Assembly: GCA_017848055.1 (NCBI GenBank)
Contig: JAGALZ010000004.1
Span: 1-32,245 of the forward strand
Length of the DNA: 32,245 nucleotides
Source: Oscillospiraceae bacterium
GTDB lineage: Bacteria > Bacillota > Clostridia > Oscillospirales > Ruminococcaceae
Direction: 5' to 3'
Shown here: positions 16,087 to 24,708 of the stretch, one piece after another
Position numbering within the stretch: the stretch's first letter is position 1
Layout of the letters: the number at the start of each line of letters is the position of its first letter
Made by a program: the position numbers and the translations under genes
Notes under the pieces: generated by a model
What the model saw: the letters and a program-made list of their open reading frames with translations, nothing else
Told to the model about the DNA's origin: nothing
Databases searched by the model: none

Positions 16087-17448
16087 ATGGAAAACGTAAA
16101 GCTCTATGATATAATTGAAGCAGTAAAAGGCTCGTTCGGATATAACGCAGACGTAGATGTGACAAACGTTTCAACCGATACCAGAACAATAACCGAAGGC
16201 TCGGTGTTTGTCTGCATCAAGGGCGAACGCTTTGACGGCCACGACTTTGCACAAAAGGCAGTAGAAAGCGGTGCGGTTGCAGTAATCGCAGAAAGACCGA
16301 TTCAGGGAGTCAAGTGTATAATCGTAGATTCAAGCTTCAAGTCGCTGGGTGCAATCGCCGCATTCTACAGAAGAAAATTCAAGGACTTGAAGGTGGTAGG
16401 TGTAACCGGCTCAGTAGGCAAAACATCAACCAAGGAAATGATATACCTCGTTATGTCCAAGAAATTCAATACCCTTAAGACAATCGGCAACCTCAATAAC
16501 GAGATTGGTCTACCGCATACAATCTTTAACCTTACAAGCGATATACAAGCAGCAGTAATCGAAATGGGAATGAACCACTTCGGCGAGATTTCAAGACTTT
16601 CCAGTATCGCAAATCCGCAGACATGCGTAATTACAAATATCGGTACTGCGCATATCGGAAACCTTGGTAGCCAGGAAAATATCCTCAAAGCTAAAATGGA
16701 AATCTTCGACGGTGCCGATTACGGCGCACCGCTTGTTACCTGTGCCGACGATAAGCTTCTGTCGCAGGTGGAGCTCAGACAAGGCGAGAAGCTCACTTAT
16801 TCTATATCAAAGAAAACTGCATCTGTGTATGCAAGCGATATAGTAAGGGACGACAGCGGTTCCGATTTTGTAATTAACTCAGACGGAAAGCAGTATAAAG
16901 CAAGAGTGAACGTCGCAGGCGACCATAATATCTTAAATGCACTCTGTGCTTTTACAGTCGGCAGAAAGTATGATATCGAGCCCGAGAAAATGGTAGAAGC
17001 AATAGCAGAGTTCAAAACCGACGGTATGCGTCAGAATAAGGTTGAGCATAACGGCATCACATTTATGCTCGACTGCTATAACGCAAGCTGTGAAGCAATG
17101 AAATCATCTCTCGGTGTCTTGAGAAACGCAAAGGCAAGAGGAAGAAAAATCGCAGTGCTTGCAGATATGTTAGAGCTCGGAAACGCATCCTCGCAACTGC
17201 ATAAGCAGGTGGGCGAGTGCTTTGCCGCATCGGATTGCGATATGCTCGTGTGCTACGGCAAGGAAGCTTCGGGCTACGCTCTTGGAGCCGAGAAAAAGGG
17301 CTTTTCAAAAGAAAATATCCATAGCTTTACAGATAAAGAAGAGCTTTGCAGCTTCTTGAAATCAGAGCTTGCAGAGGGCGACCTTGTACTTTTCAAGGGA
17401 AGCCACGGAATGAAGCTCGATAAGGTTTTTGAGGAGATTTCAAAGTAA
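16087..17448 (+). CDS. murF: UDP-MurNAc-tripeptide:D-Ala-D-Ala ligase MurF
   Basis: The 453-aa protein has a Mur ligase layout with ATP-binding GVTGSVGKTSTKEM, NNEIGLPHTI, EMGMNHFGEI, the DCYNASCEAMKSSL segment and the C-terminal FKGSHGMKLD. It adds D-Ala-D-Ala to complete the UDP-MurNAc pentapeptide. Its N-terminal domain is visibly related to that of the adjacent MurE (both read DTR...FVCIKG..FDGHD), reflecting the family's common origin. It has an AGGAGG site and follows murE by 23 nt. Confidence 0.96.
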   Translation: MENVKLYDIIEAVKGSFGYNADVDVTNVSTDTRTITEGSVFVCIKGERFDGHDFAQKAVESGAVAVIAERPIQGVKCIIVDSSFKSLGAIAAFYRRKFKDLKVVGVTGSVGKTSTKEMIYLVMSKKFNTLKTIGNLNNEIGLPHTIFNLTSDIQAAVIEMGMNHFGEISRLSSIANPQTCVITNIGTAHIGNLGSQENILKAKMEIFDGADYGAPLVTCADDKLLSQVELRQGEKLTYSISKKTASVYASDIVRDDSGSDFVINSDGKQYKARVNVAGDHNILNALCAFTVGRKYDIEPEKMVEAIAEFKTDGMRQNKVEHNGITFMLDCYNASCEAMKSSLGVLRNAKARGRKIAVLADMLELGNASSQLHKQVGECFAASDCDMLVCYGKEASGYALGAEKKGFSKENIHSFTDKEELCSFLKSELAEGDLVLFKGSHGMKLDKVFEEISK

Positions 17449-17471
17449 ATTTAAACGAAGGAGGAAAAGGC

Positions 17472-18701
17472 TTGGCATTTGATACATCTTCAAGCAGACA
17501 GCAACCTGAAAGAAGAATAGAGCGTTCAAGACCTAAGAAAAAAGGTGCCGCAGAAGCAAGAAAAACGCTCAATTTCAGAATCATCGGCACACCGCAGGAT
17601 AAGCCGTTTTTCTTCATAGTAATAATACTTCTGGTGTTCGGAACATTTATGATGTTCTCCGCCAGCTATATATGGGGACTCACCGAGTTCAATAACGGCT
17701 ACTATTTTCTGCAAAGACAGCTCGTAGCACTTTTCGGCGGACTTGCCGCAATGATAGCCGTGTCATTTCTTGACTACCACTTTTTCCAGAATACAAGAAT
17801 CGCATATCTTGCATTTATAGTCGTCTTCGGGCTTACGCTTGTAACCTCGTTTATAGGAACGAGCGTAGCAGGAGCGAGAAGATGGATAGTTATCGGCCCT
17901 ATAAACTTCCAGCCGTCAGAGCTTTTAAAGGTTGCATTCATTATACTGATGGCATACCTTGGCGCTCTCAATTATCCTAAGTTCAAGCACTTCGGCTTCT
18001 CAACTCTCCCGTTTCTTATGGTAATGGGACTGTGCTGCGGAGTTTTAGTTTTGCAAAGACACCTCTCAGGCGTGCTTATTTTCGGTGCAATAGGTGTCGC
18101 AATGATTTTCGTAGCAGGCGTGCCGCTCCGTCATTTCGCAGTGCTTGTCGGTGCAGTCGGCGTGCTCGGAGGACTGTTCCTTACATATAAGATAATTTCG
18201 GGCGGCGGCTTTGGATATATCACAGAAAGAATCCAGAGCTGGCAGGACCCTACAAGCGATATCTTAGGCTCAACACTCCAGACCTACCAGTCAATGCTCG
18301 CAATCGGTTCGGGCGGAATATTCGGCCTGGGCTTTGGCGAATCAAGACAAAAGCACCTCTGGCTCCCTGAAGCACAGAACGACTTCGTGTTCGCAATCGT
18401 CTGCGAAGAGTTCGGCTTCTTAGGTGCAATAGTTGTAATTCTGCTGTTCGCACTCTTCGTGTTCAGAGGCTTCTATATCGCCGCAAATGCCCCCGACCGT
18501 TTCGGAATGCTCCTCGCAGCAGGAATTACAATCCAGATTGGTATCCAGGCATTCCTCAATATCGGAGTTGCCTGCAACGCATTTCCGAATACAGGTATCA
18601 GCCTTCCGTTCTTCAGCTACGGCGGAACAGCGCTTCTTATCCAGCTGGCGGAAATGGGAATACTGCTTAATATTTCACGACAATCTAACATCAAGGAATA
18701 G
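17472..18701 (+). CDS. SEDS-family glycan polymerase FtsW/SpoVE
   Basis: The start is TTG 17472, 7 nt after AAGGAGG, giving 409 aa. After a basic, Pro/Ser-rich cytoplasmic tail (about 1-45) come some ten hydrophobic helices. SEDS marks include the SVAGARRWIVIGPINFQPSELLK segment, RIQSWQDP, and the C-terminal NTGISLPFFSYGGTALL. It polymerises lipid II into glycan at the septum with the class B PBP encoded upstream. Sequence alone does not separate FtsW from SpoVE, but the position between murF and murG is that of either. mraY and murD, which usually stand before it, are absent here. Confidence 0.93.
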   Translation: MAFDTSSSRQQPERRIERSRPKKKGAAEARKTLNFRIIGTPQDKPFFFIVIILLVFGTFMMFSASYIWGLTEFNNGYYFLQRQLVALFGGLAAMIAVSFLDYHFFQNTRIAYLAFIVVFGLTLVTSFIGTSVAGARRWIVIGPINFQPSELLKVAFIILMAYLGALNYPKFKHFGFSTLPFLMVMGLCCGVLVLQRHLSGVLIFGAIGVAMIFVAGVPLRHFAVLVGAVGVLGGLFLTYKIISGGGFGYITERIQSWQDPTSDILGSTLQTYQSMLAIGSGGIFGLGFGESRQKHLWLPEAQNDFVFAIVCEEFGFLGAIVVILLFALFVFRGFYIAANAPDRFGMLLAAGITIQIGIQAFLNIGVACNAFPNTGISLPFFSYGGTALLIQLAEMGILLNISRQSNIKE

Positions 18702-18713
18702 GAGAGAAGACCT

Positions 18714-19859
18714 ATGCTCAGAGTTTTACTTGCAGGAGGCGGCACATCAGGACATATAAATCCCGCAGTCGCAATCGCAGAAATAATAAAGAAGCACCAC
18801 CCCGACGCAGAGTTCTGCTTTGCAGGAACACCTACCGGTATCGAGGCCAAAATCGTCCGTGACTTAGGTTACAGGTTTGAGGAAATCGATGTCCACGGCT
18901 TCCAGCGTTCATTCTCATTTGAGAATATCAAGAGAAATTTTAAGGCAGTAAAATGCCTTATGTTCGCAGGTGGCAGAGCAAAGAAGATTATCAAGGGCTT
19001 TCAGCCCGACCTCGTAATCGGAACAGGCGGATATGTCAGCGGCCCTATCGTAAGAGCTGCCGCAAAAATGAAAATCAAAACCGCAATCCACGAGCAGAAT
19101 GCATACCCCGGCGTTACTACAAGAATCCTCTCAAAGCTTGTAGATAAGGTAATGCTTACCGTTATCGAGGCTAAGGAATACTTAGAGGACGGAATCGACT
19201 ATACAGTAACAGGTCTGCCGGTAAGAGCAGCGTTTTCGCAGATTGACAGAGCGCAGGCAAAAAGAGAACTCGGCTTTGACGAGAACGAGGTTTGTATCCT
19301 CTCAACCGGCGGTTCTTTGGGCTCATGGGTGCTCAACGAAAATGTCGCAGAGCTTTTAAAGTGGGAGCAGGAAAACGACGTTAAGGTGAACCATATCCAT
19401 TCCTACGGAACACACGAAAGCAATAAGGACTTTGTAGAAAAGCTCACAGCAGGCGGCACAACAGTCGAAGGCTACGAGAGATTTCTCATAAAGGACTATA
19501 TCAATATGCCGCTTTGTATGGCAGCAGCCGACCTTGTAATAAGCAGATGCGGTGCAAACGCACTGACAGAGCTCCAGGCACTCGGCAGAGCATCAATACT
19601 TATCCCTTCTCCGAATGTTGCAGGTAACCACCAGTATCATAACGGTATGGTTCTCCATAACGCAGGAGCGGGAATCGTAATCGAAGAAAAGAATTTAACA
19701 CCTCAGAAGCTTATCGATACAGTTAAGGAGCTTTGCGAGGATAAGGAGAAAATCGAGGAGCTGTCGCAGGCAGCTAACCGACTCTATATCAAGGATACAG
19801 ACGAGAGAGTCTATAACGCACTCTATCAGCTTATAGTAGAAGCTACAAAATCCGAATAG
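18714..19859 (+). CDS. murG: MurG, lipid II synthase (GlcNAc transferase)
   Basis: The 381-aa GT28 glycosyltransferase has the GGGTSGHINPAVAIA loop at the N-terminus, the GGYVSGP loop, HEQNAYPG, and the donor-site SRCGANALTELQALG. It transfers GlcNAc from UDP-GlcNAc to lipid I on the inner face of the membrane. The start has AGGAGAG and lies 12 nt after the ftsW/spoVE stop. A gap of 80 nt without a clear terminator separates it from murA. Confidence 0.96.
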   Translation: MLRVLLAGGGTSGHINPAVAIAEIIKKHHPDAEFCFAGTPTGIEAKIVRDLGYRFEEIDVHGFQRSFSFENIKRNFKAVKCLMFAGGRAKKIIKGFQPDLVIGTGGYVSGPIVRAAAKMKIKTAIHEQNAYPGVTTRILSKLVDKVMLTVIEAKEYLEDGIDYTVTGLPVRAAFSQIDRAQAKRELGFDENEVCILSTGGSLGSWVLNENVAELLKWEQENDVKVNHIHSYGTHESNKDFVEKLTAGGTTVEGYERFLIKDYINMPLCMAAADLVISRCGANALTELQALGRASILIPSPNVAGNHQYHNGMVLHNAGAGIVIEEKNLTPQKLIDTVKELCEDKEKIEELSQAANRLYIKDTDERVYNALYQLIVEATKSE

Positions 19860-19939
19860 CTTTAAGCTACGGATAATCACCGTATTTCCCTTTTTGGCAT
19901 AATATGACGTATAGAATATGTCAGAAAGGAGAGAGGCTG

Positions 19940-21193
19940 ATGCAAAGGCTGGTGATTGAGGGCGAGAAAAAACTCAGCGGAGAGATTTCGGTTCACGGCG
20001 CAAAAAACAGCGCATTGCCGCTGCTTGCAGCGTGCGTGCTTGCAAAAGGAGAAACCGTTTTGCACAATTGTCCGAAGCTCAGCGACGTGTATGCCGCCCT
20101 GCGAATCCTTGCGTGCCTTGGCTGTAAGTGTATAAGGGAAGAGGGGAGCGTGTCGGTCAATACCGATAGTCTTACGCACTTTAACGTACCCGATGAGCTT
20201 ATGAGCCAGATGCGCTCGTCAATAGTGTTTCTGGGCGCAATACTCGGAAGAATAGGCAGGTGCAGACTCTCTTTTCCGGGAGGCTGTGAGCTTGGTCCCA
20301 GACCGATAGATATGCATATTGCCGCACTTGAACAGATGGGAGCTAAAATCACCGAGGAGCACGGCACCCTCGATTGCGATGTCGGCAAGGGACTCCACGG
20401 TGCAAAAATTGTCCTGTCCTTCCCATCAGTCGGAGCAACCGAAAATATCATCCTTGCAGCCGCTACCGCCAAAGGTACAACTGTTATACATAATGCCGCA
20501 AGAGAACCCGAGATATCAGATCTGGCAAGGTTTCTCAATGCCTGCGGTGCAAAGATTTCAGGCTTCGGCGAGGATACAGTATATATAGAAGGTGTCAAGG
20601 AGCTGCATGGCTGTGAGTATGAGGTCATGCCGGATAGAATAGTCCTCGCAACCTATATGTCAGCCGCCGCAATAACCGGCTCCGAGCTTACATTTAAAAA
20701 TATAAGGGTGCAGGACGTAGAGGCGATTATCCCCGTTTTCGAGCAGATGGGCTGTGCAGTCTGCCCGATAGAGAATAAGATGTTTTTCAGCGCAGCAAAA
20801 AGCCTCAGGGCTTGTAAAACAATACGCACAATGCCTTTTCCCGGCTTCCCGACAGATGCCCAGGCAGTCGTTATGGCAGCACTCTCTAAAGCCAGGGGAA
20901 CAAGTATAGTAGTAGAAAATATATTTTCATCACGCTTTGGTCACGTCGATGAGCTTTGCAAAATGGGCGCAGATATAAAAGCCGAAGGTAAAATTGCCGT
21001 CATAAACGGCGTTAAACGACTTTCGGGCGCAAAGGTCAGAGCTACCGATTTGCGAGGAGGAGCAGCACTTGTAGTTGCAGGACTCGGTGCCCAGGGTATA
21101 ACGGAAATATCAGATATAAAATATATCGACAGAGGATATGAGTGCATCGAGCAGGCATTTTCATCTGTCGGAGCAGTAATAAGAAGAGTCTAG
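19940..21193 (+). CDS. murA: UDP-N-acetylglucosamine 1-carboxyvinyltransferase MurA
   Basis: The start is ATG 19940 after AAGGAGAG; a longer frame from 19904 lacks a site. The 417-aa protein matches the family length. The catalytic Cys116 lies in PGGCELGPRPIDMH, so the enzyme should be fosfomycin-sensitive. Other marks are HGAKNSALPLLAA near the start and PGFPTDAQA. It catalyses the first committed step of peptidoglycan synthesis, PEP plus UDP-GlcNAc. Its place between murG and divIB takes the slot that holds murC/murB in many clusters. Confidence 0.95.
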   Translation: MQRLVIEGEKKLSGEISVHGAKNSALPLLAACVLAKGETVLHNCPKLSDVYAALRILACLGCKCIREEGSVSVNTDSLTHFNVPDELMSQMRSSIVFLGAILGRIGRCRLSFPGGCELGPRPIDMHIAALEQMGAKITEEHGTLDCDVGKGLHGAKIVLSFPSVGATENIILAAATAKGTTVIHNAAREPEISDLARFLNACGAKISGFGEDTVYIEGVKELHGCEYEVMPDRIVLATYMSAAAITGSELTFKNIRVQDVEAIIPVFEQMGCAVCPIENKMFFSAAKSLRACKTIRTMPFPGFPTDAQAVVMAALSKARGTSIVVENIFSSRFGHVDELCKMGADIKAEGKIAVINGVKRLSGAKVRATDLRGGAALVVAGLGAQGITEISDIKYIDRGYECIEQAFSSVGAVIRRV

Positions 21194-21208
21194 AAAAGAG
21201 GCGGAAAA

Positions 21209-22117
21209 ATGAGGGACGTCGTAAAGAAAAGAACGGATAACTCCGAGTATAAAATCATAAACGGCGAACGAGTAAGAGTTGCAAGAAAGAAACGCCGCAG
21301 AAATATGTCTGCGTATTATGTGTTTACATTTTTTGTCGTTGTCATTACAATGACCATTCTTTCGCTGACAATTCTCTTTAACGCATCATCGGTGGAAGTC
21401 AGCGGAACAGACCTCTATACCGCCGAGCAGATAACACAGATAAGCGGAGTCGCCGTCGGAAACAATCTCATCAGACTTGACCCCGATACCGCCGAAAGCT
21501 GTATTATGGAAAACCTCTCGTATGTAGAAGAGGTAAAGGTGCTGAGAAATTTCCCCGATAAGATTTCCATAAAAGTCACCCAGGCAGTGCCGAAGGCAAA
21601 TATCGAGCACGAAGGCAAGTTCTATGTAGTAAGCGAAACGGGTAAAATCCTCGAGGAAGCACTTGATGCACCCAAAAGCGGACTCATAATCATAACAGGC
21701 TTTGAGCTGTGTGATATCGATAAAGGCAAGATGAAATCATCAGACGAAATGAAACAGCCTATTCTCGATACTATCCTCGATGCTGTCGAAAGATTCGAGA
21801 TTGAGGATATCGTCGAGGTCAATATCAAGGACAGAACCAATATCAAGCTCAATTTCGATAACAGGGTAAATATCCTGCTCGGAAGCTCTCTTGACCTTGA
21901 TTATAAAATGGGAGCAGTAAAGGTGCTGCTCGGCGAGAAGATTCAGAAGAGCTTCAACGGCGTTGTCTACTACCACAATGACTCGAACAGTGCCTCGGTA
22001 ATAGCAACCGATAAGCTCACAGGCTGGCTGAAAAACGAAGCACCTAAGGACTATTCGATTTACGAAGATGAGGACGACAGACCTCTCCAGGATATCTATG
22101 ACGACGATTTGGTATAA
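21209..22117 (+). CDS. divIB: Cell division protein DivIB/FtsQ
   Basis: The 302-aa bitopic protein has a strongly basic cytoplasmic tail (VRVARKKRRRN), a membrane segment (about 32-55), and a POTRA domain beginning SSVEVSGTDLYTAEQITQISGVAVGNNLIRLD. The FtsQ/DivIB domain follows (VEEVKVLRNFPDKISIKVTQAVP). The acidic C-terminal tail (EDEDDRPLQDIYDDD) is unusual in degree. It forms the septal subcomplex with FtsL and DivIC. The start follows a weak AAAGAGGCGG, 15 nt after murA. Confidence 0.92.
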   Translation: MRDVVKKRTDNSEYKIINGERVRVARKKRRRNMSAYYVFTFFVVVITMTILSLTILFNASSVEVSGTDLYTAEQITQISGVAVGNNLIRLDPDTAESCIMENLSYVEEVKVLRNFPDKISIKVTQAVPKANIEHEGKFYVVSETGKILEEALDAPKSGLIIITGFELCDIDKGKMKSSDEMKQPILDTILDAVERFEIEDIVEVNIKDRTNIKLNFDNRVNILLGSSLDLDYKMGAVKVLLGEKIQKSFNGVVYYHNDSNSASVIATDKLTGWLKNEAPKDYSIYEDEDDRPLQDIYDDDLV

Positions 22118-22206
22118 AAATTACCTTCGACTTGAACAATATAACCTAAAATGAAAAGAAAATTTGTTTTTTTAAACAAAAAGTCGAGAAAATTTCGTGA
22201 AATCGC

Positions 22207-22235
22207 TTGATATTCTGCAAAACTTGTGGTAATAT
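22207..22235 (+). promoter_or_regulatory. Promoter of ftsZ
   Basis: TTGATA (22207-22212), a 17-nt spacer and TAATAT (22230-22235). An overlapping TATAAT lies at 22233-22238 at 20-nt spacing. A leader of about 70 nt would precede ftsZ. Confidence 0.65.
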
Positions 22236-22311
22236 AATAATATCTCTAACAATGCGTAGCAGATATGTGTTATGTGTAATAAAAATAGAATGAATGTAGG
22301 AGGATGTCAAA

Positions 22312-23412
22312 ATGAGTTGGGCAATCAATTCCGAGGAAGCATTTGGAGCAAAGATTAAGGTTATCGGCGTCGGCGGCGGTGGCGGAAACGCACTGAACTG
22401 CATCGCAGCAGAAGCTTCCACAGGATCTATCGATTACGGAAATGTTGACTACATAGCAGTGAACACAGATATTCAGGCACTGAAGAAGTCAATGGCAACA
22501 GAAAAGATTCAGATTGGTACTAAGCTTACACACGGTCTTGGTGCAGGCGGAAAGCCGGAGGTTGGTGAATCCTCCGCACAGGAAAATAAAGAAGAAATCG
22601 CAGAGGCTCTCAAGGATGCCGATATGGTAGTAATCACCGCAGGTATGGGCGGCGGTACCGGTACAGGTGCAGCTCCTGTAGTAGCAGAGATTTCAAGAGA
22701 GCTCGGCAAGCTTACAATAGCAGTAGTAACAAAGCCATTTGCATTTGAAGGTGCAAGAAAGATGGCTCAGGCTGAAAGAGGAATCGAGGAGCTTCTCAAG
22801 AACGTTGACTCACTCATCGTTATCCCTAACCAGAAGCTTTTAAGCGGCGAGCAGAAGCTGACAATGCGTCAGGCATTCTCCCTCTCCGACGGCATCCTCA
22901 AGACAGGCGTAATGTCCGTTGCTGATATCATCCTCAGAAACGGTGTTGTAAACGTAGACTTCGCTGACGTAACCTCTATCCTCAAGGATGCAGGATACGC
23001 TCATATCGCAATCGGTCACGGTCAAGGTAAGGATAAGGCTCAGGAGGCTGCAAAGCAGGTTATCTCCAGCCCGCTGCTTGAAACATCCATCAACGGCGCA
23101 AGAAGACTTCTTATCAATATCGTTATGTCTGATGATATCGTTACAGATGATGTTGACGAGCTCACAAATATCATCACAAACGCTGTTGACCCAGAAGCTA
23201 CAATTATCTTCGGTACTGACTATAAGGAAGATTCCACAGACGAAATCTTCATCACAGTTATCGCTGCAGATTTTGCTGATTCCCCAAGCCCGGCTGCTTC
23301 TTACAGCGCACCGGTTGCAAAGGCTGAAGCTCCATCTGCTCCGGCTGCTAAGACAGCAGGCGACAACCCTGAGTACTACGAGGATATCTTCAATATCTTC
23401 AGCAAGAAGTAA
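22312..23412 (+). CDS. ftsZ: Cell division GTPase FtsZ
   Basis: The 366-aa tubulin homologue has GVGGGGGNALN near the N-terminus, the GTP-binding G-box GGGTGTGAAP (113-122) and the T7 loop (NVDFADVTSIL). An Ala/Pro-rich linker (about 325-350) leads to the C-terminal tail EDIFNIFSKK, the partner-binding peptide. It forms the Z ring. The gene has its own promoter and terminator and codon use of a highly expressed gene. ftsA, often directly upstream, is missing, so the ring's membrane tether must be encoded elsewhere (SepF is the likely candidate in this phylum). Confidence 0.97.
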   Translation: MSWAINSEEAFGAKIKVIGVGGGGGNALNCIAAEASTGSIDYGNVDYIAVNTDIQALKKSMATEKIQIGTKLTHGLGAGGKPEVGESSAQENKEEIAEALKDADMVVITAGMGGGTGTGAAPVVAEISRELGKLTIAVVTKPFAFEGARKMAQAERGIEELLKNVDSLIVIPNQKLLSGEQKLTMRQAFSLSDGILKTGVMSVADIILRNGVVNVDFADVTSILKDAGYAHIAIGHGQGKDKAQEAAKQVISSPLLETSINGARRLLINIVMSDDIVTDDVDELTNIITNAVDPEATIIFGTDYKEDSTDEIFITVIAADFADSPSPAASYSAPVAKAEAPSAPAAKTAGDNPEYYEDIFNIFSKK

Positions 23413-23432
23413 TCATACGATTATGTCATTTA

Positions 23433-23462
23433 AAGCCTTCTCACAACCGGGAAGGCTTTTTT
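23433..23462 (+). terminator. Intrinsic terminator after ftsZ
   Basis: AAGCCTTC (23433-23440) pairs with GAAGGCTT (23451-23458). The loop is 10 nt and a run of T follows. Confidence 0.9.
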
Positions 23463-23484
23463 GTGCCTAATTTTTCTTTTTTGC

Positions 23485-23513
23485 TTGCAAAGTGCGAAAA
23501 CGTTTGGTATAAT
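23485..23513 (+). promoter_or_regulatory. Promoter of the leader ORF and corA
   Basis: TTGCAA (23485-23490), a 17-nt spacer and TATAAT (23508-23513). Transcription would start near 23520, leaving a leader of about 110 nt before corA. Confidence 0.8.
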
Positions 23514-23546
23514 TATAAAGTAAGTAATTTTGTTAGGAGGTACATT

Positions 23547-23597
23547 ATGAACCCTGACCCTTATGGGAATATGAAAGAATACTTTGTGAGGGCGTAA
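23547..23597 (+). CDS. 16-aa leader peptide upstream of corA (MgtL-like)
   Basis: A TAGGAGG site (23534-23540) and ATG 23547 open a complete small ORF encoding MNPDPYGNMKEYFVRA, with its stop at 23595-23597. It is too short for standard gene finding but has one of the best ribosome sites in the window. The Asn-Pro-Asp-Pro start resembles enterobacterial MgtL (Met-Glu-Pro-Asp-Pro...), whose acidic/proline run destabilises translating ribosomes at low Mg2+. Its last codons (23586-23594) can pair with 23608-23616, which links its translation to folding of the corA start region. Function as a Mg2+-responsive leader is inference; the ORF and pairings are seen. Confidence 0.72.
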   Translation: MNPDPYGNMKEYFVRA

Positions 23598-23628
23598 TGT
23601 AGCTTTTCGCCTTCACGGAAAGAAGGCG
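23586..23628 (+). promoter_or_regulatory. Mutually exclusive hairpins controlling corA translation
   Basis: Segment 1, GTGAGGGCG (23586-23594, end of the leader ORF), can pair with segment 2, CGCCTTCAC (23608-23616), over 9 bp with one G-U. Segment 2 can instead pair through CGCCTTC (23608-23614) with segment 3, GAAGGCG (23622-23628), a perfect 7-bp hairpin. Segment 3 contains the AGAAGG ribosome site of corA (ATG 23633). No T tract follows, so control would be translational. A ribosome at the leader's end covers segment 1 and favours a closed corA start; early drop-off frees segment 1 and opens it. Confidence 0.65.
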
Positions 23629-23632
23629 TATT

Positions 23633-24553
23633 ATGATTAAATACTACAAAACCGTCGGCAACCGCCTTGAGCTTATGGAAAAAGCAGCCGCTGGTTGCTG
23701 GGTGTCGGTCGTAGCACCCGATGAGCAGGAAATCGAATTTCTTATCTCACAGTTCGGACTGGACGCCGGCTTTGTCCGTTCTTCACTCGACGAAGAAGAA
23801 AGCTCCCACGTCGAAATCGAAGACGAACAGACTCTTATCATCGTCGATACTCCTGTGGCAGAAGTGCATAAAACAGACAGCTCGCTCTTCTACACAATGC
23901 CAATCGGTATCATTATAACCGACGATTATGTTTTTACAATCTCCGCTAAGGATAACAGTATCATTACCGAGATTGAAAACGGCGCAGTAAAGAATATGCA
24001 GACAAATATGAAAACAAGATTTGTACTGCAGTGTCTTTTGAAGATTACTTCAAAGTTCCTCTTTAGCTTAAAGCAGATTGAAAAGCTCTCCTACGGACTC
24101 GAGCAGCAGCTCCAGGGCGCACTCAAGAATCAGGAGCTTATCCAGCTTCTCGGACTTGAAAAATCACTCGTATACTTTTCAACCTCTCTTAAAGCAAACG
24201 ACGTTACACTCGAAAAAATCAACCGTGGCAGAGTAATCAAGCTCTACGAAGAAGACCAGGACCTCCTGGAGGACGTGCTCATCGAGGTTAATCAGGCTAA
24301 GGAAATGACCAATATCTATTCGGGAATTTTAAGCGGTATGATGGACGCATTTTCGTCTGTAATTTCGAATAACCTGAATATGGTTATGTGGAGACTTACC
24401 GTAATCACCATTATCCTCGCAATCCCTACAATGGTGTTCAGCTTTTACGGAATGAATACAAATCTCCCGCTTCCGTATACCTGGTTTGCTTCACTTGCGG
24501 CAGTACTGCTGACTGTAATCGTTTCAATAGTATTGCTAAAAAAGAAAAAGTGA
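23633..24553 (+). CDS. corA: CorA-family magnesium/divalent metal transporter
   Basis: The 306-aa protein has the CorA layout: cytoplasmic alpha/beta domain (about 1-150), a long helical stalk (about 150-245), two C-terminal membrane helices (about 252-272 and 283-302), and the signature YGMN (272-275) between them. The Lys-rich C-terminus is normal for the family. It is a pentameric channel for Mg2+ and sometimes Co2+ or Ni2+; divergent members export Zn2+, so the ion is not certain. It starts 35 nt after a leader ORF, and its ribosome site lies within a hairpin. No clear terminator follows. Confidence 0.9.
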   Translation: MIKYYKTVGNRLELMEKAAAGCWVSVVAPDEQEIEFLISQFGLDAGFVRSSLDEEESSHVEIEDEQTLIIVDTPVAEVHKTDSSLFYTMPIGIIITDDYVFTISAKDNSIITEIENGAVKNMQTNMKTRFVLQCLLKITSKFLFSLKQIEKLSYGLEQQLQGALKNQELIQLLGLEKSLVYFSTSLKANDVTLEKINRGRVIKLYEEDQDLLEDVLIEVNQAKEMTNIYSGILSGMMDAFSSVISNNLNMVMWRLTVITIILAIPTMVFSFYGMNTNLPLPYTWFASLAAVLLTVIVSIVLLKKKK

Positions 24554-24598
24554 TTTTGTATAAGTTTTATAAAAAAACAGGTCTTAGAATAAAAAGAC

Positions 24599-24627
24599 TT
24601 GAAAAATCGAACAGAATATTGTATAAT
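24599..24627 (+). promoter_or_regulatory. Promoter of the DivIVA-like gene
   Basis: TTGAAA (24599-24604), a 17-nt spacer and TATAAT (24622-24627). The gene starts at 24709 behind AGGAGGT. Confidence 0.78.
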
Positions 24628-24708
24628 AAGTTATTACAAAGAGCGATTTGTAAGCTCATTTTAAGAATATCTTAAACTAATGTATTATAAACAGGAGGTA
24701 AGTCAATT

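Noticed and set aside
19993..20628. 211-codon open frame on the - strand inside murA
   Set aside because: It is fully antisense to a conserved gene, has no ribosome site and gives a protein of no recognisable pattern.
22163..22180. TTTGTTT/AAACAAA hairpin before ftsZ as a terminator for divIB
   Set aside because: It is only A-T pairs, and no T run follows on the + strand.
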